Below, one piece after another: positions 34,377 to 35,335 of a DNA stretch of 35,335 nt (positions are counted from its first letter, which is position 1; each line of letters starts with the position of its first letter). The notes beneath the pieces were generated by a model. That model did no database searches. It was not told where the DNA came from and saw only the letters and a list, made by a program, of their open reading frames with translations. Origin of the DNA: Bacteroidota bacterium. GTDB taxonomy: Bacteria > Bacteroidota > Bacteroidia > Bacteroidales > WCHB1-69. The position numbers and the translations under genes were made by a program. The stretch covers positions 1 through 35,335 of the forward strand of contig JAGVVH010000370.1 in assembly GCA_019135895.1 (NCBI GenBank), written 5' to 3'.

Positions 34377-35335
34377 ATGGAAATTACCAGAATTTTTGAT
34401 CTATTACCTCATTATGCTATGCATTATAACAATGATGATGCATTATGTGGAAAAGAAAATGGAGTTTGGGTTAAATATAGTATCGCTCAATATATTGAGA
34501 AAGTAAACTATATAAGTTACGGCTTAATGCAATTGGGCATAAAAAAAGGAGACAGAATTGCATCCATCAGCAACAATCGCCCTGAGTGGAATTTTCTTGA
34601 TATGGCAATACTTCAGTTAGGGGCCATTCATGTTTCAATTTATCCAACTATCAGCGAATCTGATTATAAGTATATATTGAATCATGCAGATGTAAAAATG
34701 GTCTTCGTTTCCGGATGGGAACTCCTTCGGAAAATTGAAAATGTTATTTCTGAGATACCATCTTTGGCTGAAAATGTATATACCTTCCGAAATTTAAGAG
34801 GATATAAGCACTTAAATGAAATCATTGAATTGGGAATGGCAAATCCAAGTCCTCAATATCTTAGCGATATCAAAGACAGAATTTCTCCCGATGATGTCAT
34901 CACTTTGATATATACCTCAGGGACAACAGGAAATCCTAAGGGAGTAATGCTTACTCACAGAAATCTCTTATGCAATGCCAAAGCTGTACTGCCTATTGTT
35001 CCCGTTCAACATAACAGCCGTGCATTAAGTTATCTGCCACTTTGCCATATTTATGAACGAATGATGATTTACACCTGGCATTATTTGGGAGTCTCAATAT
35101 ATTATGCCGAAAGTATTGCAAAGATTGCTGAAAATCTACAGGAAATACAACCGGATATTTTCACATCAGTACCTCGTCTTTTGGAAAAATTCTACGACAA
35201 AATTATTGCAGTAGGTAGAAAACAAAAAGGTATTAAGAAAAAAATATTTTTCTGGGCTAATGAGATTGCTACTCAATTTGAATTTGAAAATCAGAAATGG
35301 CTATATCGGAAACAATTAAAATGGGCAAGGAAACT
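34377..35335 (+). CDS. Long-chain acyl-CoA synthetase (AMP-forming), 5' part only
   Basis: The frame runs from ATG 34377 to the end of the window, about 319 residues of an expected ~600. It activates fatty acids to acyl-CoA through an acyl-adenylate. The P-loop-like motif LIYTSGTTGNPKGVMLTHRN (residues about 177-196) is clear, followed by LSYLPLCHIYERM, both typical of long-chain FadD/ACSL members. The second half with the hinge and C-terminal domain lies outside. Activation of fatty acids fits with the ETF module a few kilobases upstream. Confidence 0.92.
   Translation, partial: MEITRIFDLLPHYAMHYNNDDALCGKENGVWVKYSIAQYIEKVNYISYGLMQLGIKKGDRIASISNNRPEWNFLDMAILQLGAIHVSIYPTISESDYKYILNHADVKMVFVSGWELLRKIENVISEIPSLAENVYTFRNLRGYKHLNEIIELGMANPSPQYLSDIKDRISPDDVITLIYTSGTTGNPKGVMLTHRNLLCNAKAVLPIVPVQHNSRALSYLPLCHIYERMMIYTWHYLGVSIYYAESIAKIAENLQEIQPDIFTSVPRLLEKFYDKIIAVGRKQKGIKKKIFFWANEIATQFEFENQKWLYRKQLKWARK

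Overview
The window is AT-rich DNA from a member of the Bacteroidota. The evidence is proteins with type IX secretion (T9SS) type A C-terminal sorting domains, a PorV/PorQ-like outer membrane barrel, starts without Shine-Dalgarno sites, and repeated promoter elements of the Bacteroidota form TAnnTTTG at -7. The genus cannot be fixed from the sequence alone.

Left part (1-8.6 kb). The tail of an unrecognised gene and a strong hairpin terminator are followed by a 2,503-residue minus-strand secreted protein. It has eight tandem ~755 bp modules, each an adhesin/J-type domain plus a fibronectin III domain, and ends in an InlB-like repeat and a T9SS sorting domain. Its promoter and a 5'-UTR hairpin are visible. 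The ~770 bp gap beside it holds an orphan T9SS sorting-domain remnant.

Middle (8.6-20.8 kb). This part holds a PorV/PorQ-like barrel, deoC, an HU-family protein, a 29-residue ribosomal-type basic protein (mS38/bS22-like), RNase G, recX and prfB with a complete +1 programmed frameshift site. Convergent to these lie prs and thiL. A divergent promoter pair then leads to a uridine-phosphorylase-like enzyme, a class II aldolase-like protein and a small outer membrane barrel. A stop-interrupted gene remnant precedes hutH.

Right part (21-35.3 kb). A PatB-type C-S lyase, a lipoprotein, nadC, a DUF748/AsmA-like protein, a YihY-family membrane protein and a BASS-like transporter run in one direction. 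They are followed by an electron-transfer module made of ETF-quinone oxidoreductase and an unusual single-chain ETF (beta fused to alpha), then OsmC and an Mrp-type ATPase. A ZIP transporter and a miniature T9SS sorting-domain protein lie on the minus strand. The window ends inside a long-chain acyl-CoA synthetase. The ETF pair, HutH and the acyl-CoA synthetase are consistent with oxidation of fatty and amino acids feeding electrons to quinone.

Most genes are ordinary housekeeping. The points most worth checking are the fused ETF with a bifurcation-type beta motif, the ThiL with two replaced acidic residues, the aldolase with a His-to-Gln metal-ligand change, the modular T9SS adhesin with its sorting-domain relics, and the prfB frameshift signal. 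I saw no CRISPR array, tRNA, rRNA or intact insertion sequence.
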